DNA of 59,942 nucleotides from Thiopseudomonas sp. (lineage in GTDB: Bacteria > Pseudomonadota > Gammaproteobacteria > Pseudomonadales > Pseudomonadaceae): NCBI GenBank assembly GCA_023228985.1, contig JALOAC010000015.1, forward strand, positions 1-59,942. Direction: 5' to 3'. A model generated the notes under the pieces. That model was given only the letters and a program-made list of their open reading frames with translations, did not search any database and was not told the origin of the DNA. Shown piece by piece: positions 8,897-17,259 of this stretch; positions within the stretch are counted from its first letter, which is position 1, and each line of letters starts with the position of its first letter. A program made the position numbers and the translations under genes.

Positions 8897-9700
8897 TCAG
8901 CGATTCAACTTAGGCATATTGCGGCCATAGAAAATCTCGAGCATTTCATGGCGCAGGCGTTCTTCCACATCGCGCCGCTGCTCATAAGAAAGATTCTCCG
9001 ACGCCTCACCAAACAAATAGTTATCCAGCTCAAAGTCCTTCAACAGCATTTTGGTGTGGAACATGTTTTCCTGATACACGTTCACATCCGTCATCTGGTA
9101 ATTGGCACGTGTATCTTCCGATAAATAATTCTGAATAGAATTAATCTCGTGATCAATAAAGTGCTTGCGCCCTTCCACGTCGCGAGTAAAGCCACGCACG
9201 CGGTAATCGATAGTGACAATGTCTGAATCAAACTGGTGGATCAGGTAGTTCAACGCTTTCAACGGCGAAATCACCCCACAGGTGGACACATCAATATCCA
9301 CACGGAAGGTAGCAATACCCTCGATCGGGTGAATTTCAGGATAGGTGTGTACGGTGATATGGCTTTTATCCAAGTGTGCCAAAATCGTTTCCGGCAGCGG
9401 GCCAGGCGACTCAGCCATTTGGCTTTCCGTAGGCTCCACGGGTTCCTCAGAAATCAGAATGGTCACACTAGCGCCCTGAGGATCATAGTCTTGACGGGCA
9501 ATGTTTAAAATATTCGCGCCAATAATCTCGACCACATCAGTCAAGATTTGCGTCAGGCGTTCAGCATCATATTCTTCATCGATATAGGCCACATAGGCTT
9601 GCTGATCGGCTGGGGTACGTGCGTAGCTGATATCGTAGATATTGAAGCTCAGCGTATTGGTCAGGTTGTTAAACCCGTGTAACTTAAGTTTGTTGGTCAA
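8897..9700 (-). CDS. speD: S-adenosylmethionine decarboxylase proenzyme
   Basis: Makes decarboxylated AdoMet for spermidine synthesis. It is the E. coli-type proenzyme of about 267 residues. The processing site is in DKSHITVHTYPE, where cleavage before the serine makes the pyruvoyl group, and CGVISPLKALNYL and YGRNMP are conserved. No ATG fits. TTG 9700, about seven bases after GAGGG, gives an N-terminus starting at TNKLKLHGFNNL that matches relatives; the further upstream TTG at 9727 adds nine residues of no family similarity. It marks the left border of the molybdenum island. speC for putrescine is at 30702. Confidence 0.93.
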   Translation of the reverse strand: MTNKLKLHGFNNLTNTLSFNIYDISYARTPADQQAYVAYIDEEYDAERLTQILTDVVEIIGANILNIARQDYDPQGASVTILISEEPVEPTESQMAESPGPLPETILAHLDKSHITVHTYPEIHPIEGIATFRVDIDVSTCGVISPLKALNYLIHQFDSDIVTIDYRVRGFTRDVEGRKHFIDHEINSIQNYLSEDTRANYQMTDVNVYQENMFHTKMLLKDFELDNYLFGEASENLSYEQRRDVEERLRHEMLEIFYGRNMPKLNR

Positions 9701-10007
9701 GGCTAGGCCCTCATGGTAGTACGGCAAAGCCGCATTATTTTTGCATGCCTGTCAACTGCTGTAGCGCTTAACAACAGCTGCGTAGGGCGGTTTTCACCTC
9801 TTCGCAATTGCGATTCTGGTTGTCGCACCGGGATTGGTGCTTTAAAAAAGGCGCGCCATTATGCAAAGCATACTGCAGTAGCGCTAGCTTTATTTGTCCG
9901 TACGACAACATTAGCCCGTTAACTGTTACACAGGGGTGAACAAAAGCAAGGTGATTTTAGCAGCGGGCGTGGGAGCACCTGCCAGCATGCTGAACATGTT
10001 TTCACTA
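9701..10007. other. speD upstream region, no gene seen
   Basis: About 307 bp between the speD start and the modC stop. It should hold the speD promoter, but no convincing -35/-10 pair stands out. No ORF with family similarity, tRNA or repeat was recognised. It is the left junction of the molybdenum island. Confidence 0.5.
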
Positions 10008-10712
10008 TTACAGCACAGCTGCCGCGCTTAGCAGAACATGCTCTGGCTGTTGATCGACGCTGCCATCTTTCAAGCGCAGGGTGGTAGTAGGAAAGGCTTT
10101 AACGTCTTCTACATCGTGGGTGATTAAAATTAACGGTACAGCTAACCGCTCTTGCAGTTCGCGCAACTCTTTGCGCATGTGCGCGCGTAAATGAGGATCC
10201 AGTGCAGAAAACGGCTCATCTAAGAGTAAGGCGCGAGGCTCCGTGACCAACGCGCGCGCCAAGGCAGTGCGCTGACGTTGACCACCAGATAACTCGTGAG
10301 GTCTTTGATGCTGCACGGGTTCCAAACCAAAATTATCCAACCAGTAATCTACCCTTTTGCTGGTAATTTTCGAGCTTGGATTAAACAAGCCACGACGCAA
10401 ACTAAAGGCTATGTTTTGCCGTACGCTCATGTGCGGAAACAAGGCATAGTTTTGAAATAAGAACGCCACTTGCCGCTGCTGCGGGGTTAGATTGATCCCC
10501 TGCTGCTGATCAAACAGAGTGCGGCCAGCCAACTTTAAATAGCCGCTGTCAGGCTTAAGCAAACCAGCAATCATCTGCAGCAACAGACTTTTCCCGGAGC
10601 CTGATGGGCCGAGCACCACCAAGCAGTCATTGCTTGATGCATACTTGATCTGCAGATGAAACTCACGCTTACCCGAACGCATGGTTTTACTGATATCTAA
10701 GTCTAAAAACAT
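10008..10712 (-). CDS. modC: molybdate ABC transporter ATP-binding protein, short form without Mop domain
   Basis: ATPase of the ModABC importer. Walker A GPSGSGKS (about residue 36), Q-loop FLFQNYALFPH, signature LSGGQRQR, Walker B ALLLDEPFSALD and the switch histidine in LITHDVED are all present. At 234 residues it ends right after the nucleotide-binding domain, whereas typical ModC is about 350 residues with a C-terminal Mop/TOBE domain that binds oxyanion. It is the last gene of modABC, 4 bp after modB. A short-form assignment to a tungstate or sulfate ATPase is possible, but the context with modA, modB and ModE favours molybdate. Confidence 0.9.
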   Translation of the reverse strand: MFLDLDISKTMRSGKREFHLQIKYASSNDCLVVLGPSGSGKSLLLQMIAGLLKPDSGYLKLAGRTLFDQQQGINLTPQQRQVAFLFQNYALFPHMSVRQNIAFSLRRGLFNPSSKITSKRVDYWLDNFGLEPVQHQRPHELSGGQRQRTALARALVTEPRALLLDEPFSALDPHLRAHMRKELRELQERLAVPLILITHDVEDVKAFPTTTLRLKDGSVDQQPEHVLLSAAAVL

Positions 10713-10716
10713 CGAC

Positions 10717-11394
10717 CTACCTCGTGCGCTCAGATACGTTGCCCGGCGCTAAGCGACTCGCGCTTAATAACACCACGACACACACGATTGACGTAATCAC
10801 CACCAGCATATTGGCGGTATCATCCTTACCGGCTTGCACCGCCTCATACACGGCGATGGACAGAGTTTGAGTTTTTCCTGGAATACTGCCAGCGACCATG
10901 AGTGTTGCGCCAAACTCGCCCAGTGCGCGAGCAAATGCCAGCAACACACCGGCCAAAATACCGCGCCAAGCCAGCGGTAAGGTGATGCGAAAGAAAATAG
11001 CTAACTCTGACACACCTAAAACACGCGCCGCCTGTTCCAGCTCGCTGTCTACTGCTTCAAATGCGGCGCGTGCTGGTTTAAATACCAACGGAAAAACCAC
11101 CACCGTGGCGGCAATCACTGCGCCCTGCCAAGTGAAAATCAGGTTTATCCCGAAACTGTCATACAGCCACGAGCCAAATGCGCTTCTGCGCCCTACCAGC
11201 ACCAGCAAGTAATACCCCAGCACTGTCGGCGGCATGACCATGGGTAAAGTCAGCAGAGTATCTAATAGATCACGCCCAATAAAACGGGTGCGTGCTAAAA
11301 AAAAGCCCACACCTATACCTAAAACAATATTCAATGCGGTAGCCCAGCCCGCCACTTTTAGTGACAGACTGAGCGCAACCCAAACAGCTTCCAT
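10717..11394 (-). CDS. modB: molybdate ABC transporter permease
   Basis: Inner-membrane channel of the molybdate importer. The 225-residue protein has five to six hydrophobic segments and the EAA loop (EQAARVLGVSELAIFFRITLP, about residues 141-160) that docks on ModC, plus the ModB-typical LPMVMPPTVLGYYLL and RALGEFGATLMVAG. It is tightly packed between modA (10 bp) and modC (4 bp). Confidence 0.95.
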   Translation of the reverse strand: MEAVWVALSLSLKVAGWATALNIVLGIGVGFFLARTRFIGRDLLDTLLTLPMVMPPTVLGYYLLVLVGRRSAFGSWLYDSFGINLIFTWQGAVIAATVVVFPLVFKPARAAFEAVDSELEQAARVLGVSELAIFFRITLPLAWRGILAGVLLAFARALGEFGATLMVAGSIPGKTQTLSIAVYEAVQAGKDDTANMLVVITSIVCVVVLLSASRLAPGNVSERTR

Positions 11395-11404
11395 GGCGTA
11401 TAGC

Positions 11405-12160
11405 TTACGGCTTGCTAAAGCCGTATTTGCTTAATACAGCCTGACTTTGTTCGTTAAAAGTGAAGTCAATAAACTGCTGGCTGAGTTCGTTACTACCACC
11501 TTGCCTGGTCATAGCAATTGGATAACTGACTGTCGTTGCTAAAGGTACGGTAAAGTGCACCCTTACCTTGTCCGCCATAATTGCCGCATCAGTGGCATAG
11601 ACAAACCCAGCGTCTACTTCATCGCGTGCCACATAATCCAAGGACTGACGCACGTTTTGCGTGTTAATTATTTTATCGCTCAATGCATCCCACAAATCGT
11701 GAGCAACCAGCGCTTGCTTACTGTAACGGCCCACGGGCACGCTCTCAGGGTTACTCACCGCTAAGCGCTGCAGCTCAGGTTGCTGCAAATCAGTTAGTTG
11801 ATTAAGCGTCAGCCTGCTGTTGGTTGGCGTGATGACCACTAGGGTATTGCGTACAAAGTCTTTGCGGCTAGCATCGGTTAATAAACCCTGCGCCTGCGCT
11901 TTGTCCATGGTGTCTTGGTCTGCGGAAGCAAACACGTCCACTGGCGCGCCCTTGGCCATCTGCTGCAGCAATGCGCCTGAGCCAGCGAAATTCAACAGCA
12001 CTTTATGCTCAGGATAAGCGGCTTCAAAGTTCGCCGCGATATCCTGAAACGCATTGGTCAAACTGGCAGCAGCAGAGACGGTTATCTCTGCCGCCAAGGC
12101 GCTACCTGAGGCAGTAATCACCGCCGCTGCAAATAAGCTTCTTAAACTTGTTTTCAACAT
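11405..12160 (-). CDS. modA: periplasmic molybdate-binding protein
   Basis: Captures molybdate in the periplasm for ModB. The 251-residue protein begins with a Sec signal peptide (MLKTSLRSLFAAAV..., cleavage after GSALA) and continues with the oxyanion-binding SAAASLTNAFQDIA and FNFAGSGALLQQMAKGAPVDVFASAD motifs. The start is ATG 12160, six bases after GGAG; GTG 12172 in the same frame overlaps that site. First gene of modABC, under the operator at 12184-12207. Confidence 0.95.
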   Translation of the reverse strand: MLKTSLRSLFAAAVITASGSALAAEITVSAAASLTNAFQDIAANFEAAYPEHKVLLNFAGSGALLQQMAKGAPVDVFASADQDTMDKAQAQGLLTDASRKDFVRNTLVVITPTNSRLTLNQLTDLQQPELQRLAVSNPESVPVGRYSKQALVAHDLWDALSDKIINTQNVRQSLDYVARDEVDAGFVYATDAAIMADKVRVHFTVPLATTVSYPIAMTRQGGSNELSQQFIDFTFNEQSQAVLSKYGFSKP

Positions 12161-12183
12161 ATCCAACTCCACCTATGTATTTT

Positions 12184-12239
12184 CGTTATATACAAGAAAC
12201 TATAACGCTTTTATATTTACTTAGATAGAGGCAAATCAA
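12184..12239 (-). promoter_or_regulatory. modA promoter with ModE operator
   Basis: The perfect inverted repeat CGTTATA (12184-12190) and TATAACG (12201-12207), arms separated by 10 bp, matches the ModE operator of E. coli modA in arm sequence and spacing. On the minus strand a candidate -35 TTGATT (12234-12239) and -10 TATAAA (12210-12215) with an 18-bp spacer lie just upstream, so ModE would cover the start site and repress when molybdate is plentiful. The arms are seen directly; the mode of action is inferred from E. coli. Confidence 0.85.
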
Positions 12240-12286
12240 GTAGCACACAACTAGAAAACCCATGCACCGCTGCAGCTATAAACAGC

Positions 12287-13486
12287 TTAATTTAATAAGC
12301 TGGAAAACGGCCAAAAACGCAACCTGTCACCTACTGCGCAGGTGGTATTTTCTGGCAATTCCAGCAATCCGTGAGATTGCGTGGCGCTGCGTAAAATTCC
12401 CGAACACTGATTACCGATCTTTTCCGCGCGACCTTCTACCAGTGCCACACGGATAAATTCACGCCGCACGCCAGCCACTGGCATCGCAAAGTTAACCGGT
12501 ACAACAAAGCTCTGCGTACTCGGATCGCTTACGCCCATACGGGTTAAAATATACGGGCGTGCCAACAGTAGGAAAGTGACCAAACTGGACGTAGGATTGC
12601 CGGGCAAACCGATCACTGGAACACCCTGGTAGCGGCCTAAGGTAAATGGCTTGCCGGGTTTTAAAGCCAGCTTCCAGAAATCTAATTCGCCTTCTTCGCG
12701 AATCACCTGCCCCAAATAATCTGCCTCGCCCACCGACACGCCGCCGCTGCTGATCAGTAAATCCACATCCTGCATTGCAGCCAAGCGATCACGCGTTTGT
12801 TGCGCATCATCCGGTAAAATACCCAAATCAATCACAGCACAATTTAAGCGCTTGAGGCTCTGGATAAGCAAGGTGCGATTGCTGTTATAAATCTGCCCAG
12901 GTGCTAACGGTTGACCCGGCTCAACCAGCTCATCACCGGTTGATGCCACAGCCACTCGCAGTTGACGACGCACCCTTACCACCGCGCAACCTAACGAGGC
13001 AGCCATGGCCAATTCAATCGGCCCTAGACGAATACCTGCCGGCAAGATCTCATCACCGGGCAAGGCTTCTTGGCCTTTTGGCCGCACAAACTTAGCTGCT
13101 GGCACAGCCTGCACAAAACGCACCCTGCCGTCTTCCAGCTCTTGGGTATTTTCTTGCATTTCCACGGCATCCGCGCCTTCTGGCATCGGCGCGCCGGTAA
13201 AAATCCGAGCACAGCTACCTGCTGCTAACGGCTCTGGATTTTGTCCGGCAAATATTTTCTGACTAACGGGCAGCGCTTGCCCTGCTTGCACTTCAGCACT
13301 GCGTACCGCATAGCCGTCCATTGAACTGTTCGGCCAAGGCGGCATGGCAAATTGCGCCAACAACGGTTGTGCCAAGACGCGGTTTTCTGCTTCTACTAAA
13401 GCAAGCTCTTCAACCTCCAAGCAGCCTGCTGATTGCGCTTGCTCAAGTAGGATTTCCAGAGCCGTATCAACACTTAATAAACTCAT
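12287..13486 (-). CDS. moeA: molybdopterin molybdenumtransferase, first copy
   Basis: Inserts molybdenum into adenylylated molybdopterin. The 399-residue protein has the MoeA layout: PWPNSSMDGYAVR in domain I, GQEALPGDEIL, the active-site loop SSGGVSVGEADY (around residue 240), ALKPGKPFTLG and GLPGNPTSS, then the C-terminal barrel. ATG 13486 directly follows the moaB stop (TAA-ATG), so the two are translationally coupled. A second moeA lies at 15911 with clearly different sequence, so this is not a recent duplication. Confidence 0.94.
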   Translation of the reverse strand: MSLLSVDTALEILLEQAQSAGCLEVEELALVEAENRVLAQPLLAQFAMPPWPNSSMDGYAVRSAEVQAGQALPVSQKIFAGQNPEPLAAGSCARIFTGAPMPEGADAVEMQENTQELEDGRVRFVQAVPAAKFVRPKGQEALPGDEILPAGIRLGPIELAMAASLGCAVVRVRRQLRVAVASTGDELVEPGQPLAPGQIYNSNRTLLIQSLKRLNCAVIDLGILPDDAQQTRDRLAAMQDVDLLISSGGVSVGEADYLGQVIREEGELDFWKLALKPGKPFTLGRYQGVPVIGLPGNPTSSLVTFLLLARPYILTRMGVSDPSTQSFVVPVNFAMPVAGVRREFIRVALVEGRAEKIGNQCSGILRSATQSHGLLELPENTTCAVGDRLRFWPFSSLLN

Positions 13487-14023
13487 TTAGTCACGTCCTG
13501 CGCAAGCCGTTTTCTGCCCTAGGTGAGCAACAAAATTACAGGGCTTATGGGTGGCATCTAGCTGTTGTAGCAAAATACCTTCCCACGCCGTGCGACACGC
13601 ATTAGTCGAGCCAGGCATACAGCAAACCAGCGTATGATTAGCTAGGCCAGCTAGGGCTCTGGACTGAATCGTTGAGGTGCTGATTTCAATATACGACAGC
13701 TGGCGAAATAACTCGCCAAAGCCTTCAACATGCTGATCAAACAAGCAGGTTACCGCCTCTGGGGTACTGTCTCTGTCGGTAAAGCCTGTGCCACCGGTAA
13801 TCAAAACCACTTGAATATTGTCACTGGCTATCCAATTCGCTACCTGCGCGCGAATCTGATATAGGTTATCCTTCAAAATCACACGCTCAACAACCTGATG
13901 CCCAGCATTGGTAAGCTGTTCAGATAAGTACTTCCCAGAGGTATCGGTATCTGCGGTTCGTGTATCACTGACGGTTAATACAGCGGCGTTTAAAGAAACA
14001 AATTGAGTGCTTGCGTGGCCCAT
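13487..14023 (-). CDS. moaB: molybdopterin adenylyltransferase-type MoaB/MogA
   Basis: Belongs to the MoaB/MogA family that adenylylates molybdopterin before metal insertion. The 178-residue protein has LTVSDTRTADTDTSG near the N-terminus, the GGTGFTDRDSTPEA binding motif (about residue 80) and MPGSTNACRTAWEG. The start is ATG 14023, seven bases after AGGT; the frame continues upstream without similarity. It is divergent from mobA and coupled to moeA. No separate mogA is visible, so this protein may supply the adenylyltransferase step, an inference. Confidence 0.92.
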   Translation of the reverse strand: MGHASTQFVSLNAAVLTVSDTRTADTDTSGKYLSEQLTNAGHQVVERVILKDNLYQIRAQVANWIASDNIQVVLITGGTGFTDRDSTPEAVTCLFDQHVEGFGELFRQLSYIEISTSTIQSRALAGLANHTLVCCMPGSTNACRTAWEGILLQQLDATHKPCNFVAHLGQKTACAGRD

Positions 14024-14090
14024 ACGAATACCTATAGTTGATTTATTTAGGCCAACATATACCACAAATCATCCAGCAAATGAGTTTTGT

Positions 14091-14693
14091 ATGCCCAACG
14101 ACCCCATATTCTCTAATTGTTCAATTGCCTTATTAGCTGGTGGGCGCGGCCAACGTATGGGCGGTCAAGACAAAGGCTGGATAATGTGGCAAGGACACGC
14201 ACTGATTGAACATATGCACCGCGTGGTACGCCCACTGACCGATGATCTGATTATTTCCTGCAATCGCAATCATGAGCGCTACCAAGCCTTGGCCGATCAG
14301 CGGGTCAGTGATCCCTGTCAGGACTTCAGCGGCCCACTGATTGGTATCCTCAGTGCATTACAGGTCGCTCGCCACCCTTATTTGTTGGTACTGCCATGCG
14401 ATGCACCAAGAGTTGATCAGGCGTTATTAACACAACTCTACCAACAAGCAGGCGAACGCCCGGTGTTGCTCAAACATCAGGGACACTGGCAACCGTTGTT
14501 CAGTCTTATTCCCTGCACGCAACTTAACGCCTTGCAAGACTTATGGAATGCAGGAGAGCGTAGCCCCAAACAGGCTTTATTACAGTTAAATCCTATTGCT
14601 ATTCACTGTGCCGATGACGAGCAACGTCTAGCTAACTTCAATGAGCCCAGTGTGCTGCAACAACCGCTATTAATTGAGGAACCCCTATGCTGA
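14091..14693 (+). CDS. mobA: molybdenum cofactor guanylyltransferase
   Basis: Adds GMP to Mo-molybdopterin to make the bis-MGD cofactor that DMSO-reductase family enzymes need, such as DorA at 23302. The 200-residue protein has the nucleotidyltransferase signature LLAGGRGQRMGGQDKGW near residue 15 and LPCDAPRVD for metal binding. ATG 14091 gives family length; the upstream frame overlaps moaB and lacks similarity. First gene of mobA-moaC-moaD-moaE-moeA; its stop overlaps moaC. Confidence 0.95.
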   Translation: MPNDPIFSNCSIALLAGGRGQRMGGQDKGWIMWQGHALIEHMHRVVRPLTDDLIISCNRNHERYQALADQRVSDPCQDFSGPLIGILSALQVARHPYLLVLPCDAPRVDQALLTQLYQQAGERPVLLKHQGHWQPLFSLIPCTQLNALQDLWNAGERSPKQALLQLNPIAIHCADDEQRLANFNEPSVLQQPLLIEEPLC

Positions 14694-15193
14694 CTCATCT
14701 TGACGAACAGGGACGCGCCAATATGGTCGACGTCACCGACAAAGCCAACACCCAACGCGAAGCCACTGCCGAGGCTTGGGTGCGCATGCTTCCCAGCACC
14801 CTAGCGATGATCACCGACGGTCTACACCCTAAAGGTGATGTGTTTGCCGTCTCGCGCATAGCAGGCATCCAAGCAGCCAAACGCACCCACGAACTCATCC
14901 CTTTGTGCCATCCACTGCTGCTAACCAGCATTAAAGTACACTTAATTCCCCATGCGCCGGATCAGGTGCAGATTACCGCCACCTGCAAACTGGCTGGGCA
15001 AACCGGGGTTGAAATGGAAGCCTTAACCGCGGCCAGTGTTGCGGCACTTACCCTCTATGACATGTGCAAAGCAGTGGATCGCGCTATGGTCATCGAACGC
15101 ATCCAGTTATTAGAAAAACTGGGTGGCAAGTCAGGCCATTACCAAATCGACAACCCAAGCTCACACCTTAGTCATGGAGAGCAGTTATGCTGA
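14687..15193 (+). CDS. moaC: cyclic pyranopterin monophosphate synthase
   Basis: Together with MoaA converts GTP to cyclic pyranopterin monophosphate. The 168-residue protein shows MVDVTDKANTQREA, LIPLCHPLLLT, GVEMEALTAASVAALTLYDMCKAVDR and a C-terminal KSGHY region, all conserved. It starts inside the end of mobA with a GAGG ribosome site and overlaps moaD by 7 bp. Confidence 0.96.
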   Translation: MLTHLDEQGRANMVDVTDKANTQREATAEAWVRMLPSTLAMITDGLHPKGDVFAVSRIAGIQAAKRTHELIPLCHPLLLTSIKVHLIPHAPDQVQITATCKLAGQTGVEMEALTAASVAALTLYDMCKAVDRAMVIERIQLLEKLGGKSGHYQIDNPSSHLSHGEQLC

Positions 15194-15435
15194 CCGTTCA
15201 GTTTTTAGCCCGTTACCGTGAATCGCTGCAATGCGAGTCCGAGCAACTACCTTGGCAAGAACAATGGCAGACGGTTGACGACGTGCGCCAGTTTTTAATC
15301 GCGCGCTCAGGGCCGTGGACCGTACTGGAAGACCCGCGCATTATGTGTGCGCGCAACCAAGATGTGTGTTCCTTACAAGAACCGTTGCAAGCAGGCGATG
15401 AGCTGGCACTGTTCCCAATGGTCACTGGAGGCTAA
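15187..15435 (+). CDS. moaD: molybdopterin synthase sulfur carrier subunit
   Basis: Ubiquitin-like small subunit whose C-terminal thiocarboxylate donates sulfur to precursor Z. The 82-residue protein ends in VTGG, the expected Gly-Gly tail. It overlaps moaC and is followed 5 bp later by its partner moaE. Confidence 0.95.
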   Translation: MLTVQFLARYRESLQCESEQLPWQEQWQTVDDVRQFLIARSGPWTVLEDPRIMCARNQDVCSLQEPLQAGDELALFPMVTGG

Positions 15436-15440
15436 ATGCC

Positions 15441-15911
15441 ATGAGTATTCGCGTACAGACTGCACCCTTTGATCCTGGCGCTGAGCTGAATGCTGTGCAT
15501 GCTGGCGAACTCGGTGTTGGCGCGGTCGTCACCTTCACTGGCTATGTGCGCGACATCAACCAAGATGCCGCCATCGAAGAACTGTTTCTCGAGCATTTTC
15601 CCGGCATGACCGAAAAAGCCTTGGCGAAAATCCGCGACGAAGCACTGCAACGCTGGCCATTAATAGGTGCGCATATTTTGCACCGCGTAGGTCCGCTGTC
15701 CTTAGCCGAGCCCATTGTCTTTGTTGCCACTTCTAGCATGCACCGCTCAGCTGCGTTTGCTGCCTGTGAGTTTATTATGGATTACCTAAAGACCCGCGCG
15801 CCGTTTTGGAAAAAAGAACACACCACCACCGGTTCACACTGGGTTGATGGCCGCGATAGCGACACCCTCGCCGCCGCCCGCTGGGAAGCCGCCGATAAGG
15901 AAACCCGTTAA
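15441..15911 (+). CDS. moaE: molybdopterin synthase catalytic subunit
   Basis: Large subunit of molybdopterin synthase. The 156-residue protein contains FTGYVRDIN, LEHFPGMTEKAL, IGAHILHRVGPL and the catalytic lysines of FWKKEHT. Its TAA stop overlaps the ATG of the second moeA by one base. Confidence 0.96.
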   Translation: MSIRVQTAPFDPGAELNAVHAGELGVGAVVTFTGYVRDINQDAAIEELFLEHFPGMTEKALAKIRDEALQRWPLIGAHILHRVGPLSLAEPIVFVATSSMHRSAAFAACEFIMDYLKTRAPFWKKEHTTTGSHWVDGRDSDTLAAARWEAADKETR

Positions 15912-17140
15912 TGTCAGTCTGCGACCAAGGTGCTCTGCACAGCATTGAGCAAGCCATCAGTGCGCTAAAAACCACACTCAAGCAAACAACCCGCACACAA
16001 ACCATGGCGCTGCCTGCCGCCTTGCAACATGTTTTGGCGCGCTCGGTATATGCACAAGTAGATGTGCCCCAGTGGGATAACAGCGCAATGGATGGCTATG
16101 CTTTACGTGCTAACGATCTACAGCAGCCCGATAACAGCTTGCCTATTGCGGGTCGCATTGCTGCTGGCGATCTGCCTAAGCAAAACCTGCCTGCCGGTCA
16201 CTGCATGCATATTCTCACCGGTGCACCGCTCCCGCTGGGTGCAGACACCGTTGTCGCACAAGAAAACTGCATCATCAGTCCGGAAAAAATTCAATTTAAT
16301 AACTGCAAAGCAGGCGGCAATATAAGACGTCGCGGTGAAGAAATACAACAAGGTCAGTTATTGCTTGCAGCAGGTACTCGCCTGCGCGCACAGGAAATTG
16401 GCTTACTGGCCAGCCAAGGCTTTGCCGAAATTGAAGTATATACACCTTTGCGTATTGGTTTAATCAGCAGCGGCAATGAGCTATGCGAGCTGGGTCAACC
16501 ACTGCAGCCCGGGCAAATCTACGACATCAACAGCTACAGCCTGCAAGCCTTGCTTGCAGGCCTGGGCTTTCAAGTGACCCATTACGCCAACATACCGGAT
16601 GACTTACAGCAAAATATCGACAGCTTAGCTCAGGCCAGCAGCGAACAAGATATTCTAATTAGCAGCGGTGGCGTTTCTGTAGGTGAGGAAGATCACCTTA
16701 AAAAAGCAGTCAGTACGCTGGGGCAACTTAACCTATGGCGTGTCGCTATTCAGCCGGGCAAACCCCTAGCCTTTGGCACCATTGGCGAGACCCCGTGGAT
16801 TGGCTTACCCGGCAATCCAGCAGCAGCGCTCATCACCGGACTCATCATTGCCCGCCCCGCACTGCTCCACGCTCAGGGCGCAACCGCTTGCAGTCATCAA
16901 ACCCTGCATATTCCAGCTGCGTTTGATTGGAGTAAAGCCCGTCCGCGCCAGCAATACCTGCATGCACGCTTAGTGTTGCAAGAAAACGGACAGCTGCACG
17001 CAGAAATTCACCCAAAGCAAAGCTCGGCTATGCTAAGTGCCGCCAGCTGGGCGGATGGATTAGTAGAAATTAAAGCGCAAGCCACGGTTAACAAAGGTGA
17101 CTTGGTCGGGTTTGTGGCCTATTCACAGCTGTTAGGTTAA
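15911..17140 (+). CDS. moeA: molybdopterin molybdenumtransferase, second copy
   Basis: 409-residue MoeA paralogue: PQWDNSAMDGYALR, HILTGAPLPLGADTVV, SSGGVSVGEEDHLKKAV, AIQPGKPLAFG and GLPGNPAAALITG. All catalytic motifs are retained, so it should be active. It closes the mobA-moaC-moaD-moaE operon with a one-base overlap. Having one MoeA in each of the two divergent cofactor operons may mean different expression or a different oxyanion; the sequence alone does not decide. Confidence 0.94.
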   Translation: MSVCDQGALHSIEQAISALKTTLKQTTRTQTMALPAALQHVLARSVYAQVDVPQWDNSAMDGYALRANDLQQPDNSLPIAGRIAAGDLPKQNLPAGHCMHILTGAPLPLGADTVVAQENCIISPEKIQFNNCKAGGNIRRRGEEIQQGQLLLAAGTRLRAQEIGLLASQGFAEIEVYTPLRIGLISSGNELCELGQPLQPGQIYDINSYSLQALLAGLGFQVTHYANIPDDLQQNIDSLAQASSEQDILISSGGVSVGEEDHLKKAVSTLGQLNLWRVAIQPGKPLAFGTIGETPWIGLPGNPAAALITGLIIARPALLHAQGATACSHQTLHIPAAFDWSKARPRQQYLHARLVLQENGQLHAEIHPKQSSAMLSAASWADGLVEIKAQATVNKGDLVGFVAYSQLLG

Positions 17141-17259
17141 ATACCTGCTAGTTAGATTGCGGCAGCGTTTGCTTATCGAAACCGTACTTGAACCAACCAA
17201 CTGTGTTGGTGCGCGAATGTGTAGATGTACACTCTGTGTCCACCCACACATCCAAGCCT

